From positions 56,674,394-56,738,393 of the forward strand of contig CM064671.1 of NCBI GenBank assembly GCA_032717465.1: a DNA stretch of 64,000 nt, read 5' to 3'. Position 1 is the stretch's first letter, and each line of letters opens with the position of its first letter. This document shows, piece after piece, positions 61,298-64,000 of the stretch. The stretch is from Coenobita brevimanus. Lineage: Eukaryota; Arthropoda; Malacostraca; Decapoda; Coenobitidae. The position numbers were made by a program, and so were the translations under genes. A model generated the notes under the pieces. That model was not told the DNA's origin and searched no databases. It worked only from the letters and a program-made list of their open reading frames with translations.

Positions 61298-61410
61298 CTA
61301 ACATTGACGTCCCTACCGATAACTGGGGGGTGCCTTCTGATGTAATGAAGCATGTTATAAGATGCAGATTTGAAAGATGTACCTTTAGGTTTCGTTTTCA
61401 TGTAGAATGA
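61298..61410 (-). CDS. Candidate IR gene exon: start of S1
   Basis: The acceptor CTTCTTTTAG and a donor GTTAG|GTGGGTAA bound 113 bases, 37 codons plus AG. With the first G of the next exon this gives Arg, so the join reads DVNV-R-YNVYEEPGK in correct phase. The stretch GTSFKSASYNMLHYIRRHPP looks like the beginning of S1 (G-S-Y-M-L-I), and NVRYNVYEEP matches the usual LNF-Y-V-EP. A stronger GTAAG donor four bases further in would break the phase, so the exon end is uncertain. An alternative acceptor lies at CCTAAAG (about 61384). No signal peptide or upstream exon was found. Confidence 0.5.
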
Positions 61411-61439
61411 CTAAAAGAAGTTATGGTGAAAAACGATTT

Positions 61440-62285
61440 TAACCCATCCCCGTTTTCTTTTTTTTTTTTTTTACATTTTTTGGGCCTACAGCCTGGGCCT
61501 TAGCCCAGTCTGGCCAAAAAGTTAAGCAGGCGATGAAAAGGTCAGAGCCCACCACCCATGTAATTTTAGTCCGAATCGCACCAGTAGTTTTAGTGTAGTT
61601 CTTAACAGAGAGACACACAGGCAGGCAAACAAACAAAACCGAGTCAAAAACAATACACGTCTCCAAGCTCCTCCAGGACGAGGACGGGTAATAATAACAA
61701 GTGCTTCCGGCCCTTCAGGTGTTGGCACGCTTGCTCCTGCAGAGGGCTTTTGGGCTTCGCCCTCATGCCCTGACTTGGAGTAGATGCTTACCGAGACTTA
61801 CATGTCAAGAGATGCCGATAAGCTGTTTCCTTTACATATAATTTTGCATTGTAGGAAGGACAAAATTGAATCAGTTCTTCTTTTCAAGTTCCAAGTATTA
61901 TGTGGCTCCATGATACATGAAGAGCACATGAACAAGCTGGTATAAAGTTGTACACAGGAAGATGCTGGCAAATGCGATGTACACTGGTGGTCAAAAGTTC
62001 TGTGCTGATCCCAGGCACAACATGAATCTCTACCAACTGAGGTTCGAACGACGGTGCTTTGGCGGGAGGGGCATATGAGGGGCCAGGGTGGCAGAAGACG
62101 GGGTTAGAGGGAGGGATTCAGTGTCCAGATCCGTGGGAAGATTAATAACCAATATTGCCATGATCCCAGTATGATTCACCGATAGGGTTATATCAAATTA
62201 ATATGAACATGATGATATACAGGTAGCTACAGTATATACGCCAGGAGACATAATTTTTTATAAGGTGATTTTGAGAATCACTGTT
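61440..62285. other. Dispersed-repeat-like stretch, no gene
   Basis: The 61440-61760 part, with GTCCGAATCGCACCAGTAGT and CAAACAAACAAAACCGAGTC, resembles a common interspersed repeat of crustaceans. Family unknown. The rest is unremarkable. Confidence 0.35.
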
Positions 62286-62289
62286 AGTA

Positions 62290-63271
62290 CAGTAAGCTCG
62301 CACAGTACGCGAGCGGATGAGCGGTCCTGGTCCTTGCGCACTGTGAAATCGCACACTGTGAATACATAATCTTAAGGGAAATATTACATTTGGGCGGTAC
62401 TCCCTCATACCTTGACATTTTTTGACCCTTAGAGACATAATGAAGGGAAAATTTTTCTGACATACACTACAGATATAGCTAAAATAACAAAAATGTAGTC
62501 AGTCACCTTAACAACAGTAGACGACAGGCCTGATGGACTTCAATAACAGGGGTTCCGAGGCACGGGAACATACTTACAGTGCCCCTGCCGCAGCCCCAGC
62601 TGCACCACTCTTGTTTAACGGTTGCCTGTTGAATGTTACATTTCTTCCAGAATGCAGCATCAGTCATTATGGTGGGGGTTGCAGGAATGCCAGCTGAAGC
62701 AGGTGAGTCAAGTGGGGCTGTGGAGGTGGAGGGTGAGGTGGCTGGTGAGTCAGGTGGGGCAGTGGAGGAGGAAGGGACGGCGGCGGGCAAATCAGGGGAG
62801 GTTGTGAGGGGATGATCCTCCATCTCCTTCTCGCTACTGCTCACATTTTCGGCAATTTCCTTCATCTCTTCTTGTTTGTCTGTTTCATTCCTCATCTTGT
62901 TATGGACGTATTGGCAGTATACCAACCTGGCATTCGCGAAATAACCGTCATTCAAGTGAATCCAAACTTTATTATAGAAACTGGGTATCTATTCTAACTT
63001 ACCGTTATTGCCTAAAACGTTATTCTCGAAGTCGTTCTTGGTGAGATCTTACTGTAGACTCCTCTTGAGCACCTTGCCCACGAACCTCTAAGTCACTATT
63101 GGCACGTCGTGCAGGGAGGGGGGGTCGCGTAGTCAGGGAAAATAGCAGTTTTGGGCCACTCCTTGTCGTAGCCTTGCGCGTTGTGGGCTAAACTAGTGCA
63201 TTCAAAATGTCATGGTTATGATTTGTGGTCACTCGCGTTCTATGCAATTCGCATACTTTGCGAGCGTACTG
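62290..63271. mobile_element. Tigger/pogo-like DNA transposon, about 0.98 kb, TA target
   Basis: The left end CAGTAAGCTCGCACAGTACG and the right end, whose reverse complement reads CAGTACGCTCGCAAAGTATG, are an inverted pair starting CAGT and flanked by TA, as in Tigger/pogo elements. The interior holds a 150-codon minus-strand frame. The total length is too short for a full transposase, so it is a deletion derivative. Confidence 0.65.
62503..62955 (-). pseudogene. Transposase-derived fragment inside the Tigger-like element
   Basis: The minus frame reads LVYCQYVHNKMRNETDKQEE, then a Ser/Pro/Ala-rich repeat (PDSPATSPSTS, PLDSPASAG) and MTDAAFWKKCNIQQATVK. The FWKKCNIQQA phrase resembles the C-terminal region of Tigger/jerky transposases. 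No DDE catalytic motif or HTH is visible, so it cannot be active. The true start is unclear: the listed start is a TTG, and the frame is open further upstream to about 62985. A new host protein cannot be excluded. Confidence 0.4.
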
Positions 63272-63274
63272 TAC

Positions 63275-64000
63275 TATGATGTTTCTTAGTCCTCGTAGCA
63301 TAGAAGGAATCAGTTTGTGTTTCATTTTTTTAAATTATCGTCTGCATAACTGTGATTCGTTGGTTTCTTTGCAGGGGAGCCAGTCGTCGGTTATCACTGG
63401 ATACTAATCTTCTCAGTGTATATTATGGTCATATTTCTCTGTTTTTAGTAAGATTTTAATTAATACCACACTTACAGGTATAGCATTGAGATATTGAGTC
63501 TCTTTAGCTAAAGAAGGACTTGATGGCAAAAGACTGATCATTTCAACCAGTTTCAGGAGAAGGTGCTCGGGATGAAGTTAGAAAACATAGCAGTAAATTT
63601 TAATTTAGAGGAAACTGAAACACTTGAGTTAAACAAATGCATTTATTTCAGTCAAACACTATTAATGACACACATACAATAAAGAAGTTAGTGTATTTAT
63701 GATACAGAATCAGAATATGACTACTTACATATACAATTAACCCACCTTGACTGTATTATGGAAAAGACATCCGTATATAGTTACACTCAGTATAACCCAA
63801 GATACCATTAACCCTCACATAGAAAACACAAGGGTGATATAATGATATAAATACAATACCAGGCTTTTAGTAAATCACTGTCTACAGTAGGAGAGGGCGG
63901 TGATGGTTTGGACATTTAAAAAAAAAAAATATTTATAAAAATTCAGGTTTAAGCAGGAGTGTAATCTGGTTTATGTTAAGATGTTGCCACATCATTTGGC
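63275..64000. other. No gene recognised to the window end
   Basis: AT-rich DNA with an A run at 63919-63929. Any 5' exons of the IR gene that lie here were not recognised. Confidence 0.4.

Overview
The window looks like intergenic and intronic DNA from a large, repeat-rich arthropod genome, most likely a decapod crustacean. Evidence: long AC/AG/AT microsatellites everywhere, a mosaic of LINEs, SINEs, Penelope-like, LTR and cut-and-paste DNA elements, spliceosomal introns, and an exon set resembling divergent crustacean ionotropic receptors. No bacterial-style genes, operons, rRNA or functional tRNA genes were recognised. The species assignment is inference.

The one convincing host gene is on the minus strand, from about 61.4 kb down to 36.3 kb. 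It is a variant ionotropic receptor (IR, a chemosensory relative of the ionotropic glutamate receptors). Six exons (60612-60371, 51932-51760, 43288-43052, 42146-41968, 40704-40542, 36450-36319) join in one continuous phase through consensus AG/GT splice sites. A seventh, weaker candidate lies just upstream (61410-61298). Together they encode about 412 residues in canonical order: part of the S1 ligand lobe, M1, pore loop, M3, S2 lobe, M4, stop. The amino terminus is not in view. The introns carry most of the mobile DNA between 37 and 59 kb.

Layout. 0-3.6 kb: 5' part of a minus-strand LTR retrotransposon (LTR, primer binding site, gag, decayed protease). 3.9-6 kb: decayed Jockey/CR1-type LINE. 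6-7 kb: minus-strand LINE tails. 8.8-9.3 kb: a foldback element rich in nuclear-receptor half-sites. 10.3-12.5 kb: a LINE tail and a decayed ZBED-like hAT pseudogene. 16-16.5 kb: a TA-flanked MITE. 20.0-20.3 kb: a GC-rich island. 21.2-22.1 kb: three tandem copies of a helix-turn-helix-coding segment. 25.7-26 kb: a second MITE. 29.4 and 56.8 kb: two copies of a tRNA-derived SINE. 30.2-30.9 kb: a pogo-like remnant. 33.6-34.8 kb: a LINE reverse-transcriptase fragment split by a microsatellite. 35.4-35.8 kb: an AT satellite block.

Inside the IR introns: a head-to-head pair of Penelope-like elements with hammerhead-like motifs (37.2-40.5 kb), a Jockey-type LINE tail (43.6-44.2 kb), a 1.3 kb inverted-repeat transposon (45.7-47.0 kb), an unusual AG-rich array that repeats consensus 5' splice sites in the sense of the gene (48.4-50.4 kb), a 14-copy minisatellite (52.3-53.0 kb), a hAT-like pseudogene (53.4-55.7 kb) and a LINE broken by a SINE (56.2-59.0 kb). 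Upstream of the gene a Tigger/pogo-like element sits at 62.3-63.3 kb.

All calls come from reading the sequence. Family names rest on remembered motifs, not database searches, so clade-level assignments are tentative.
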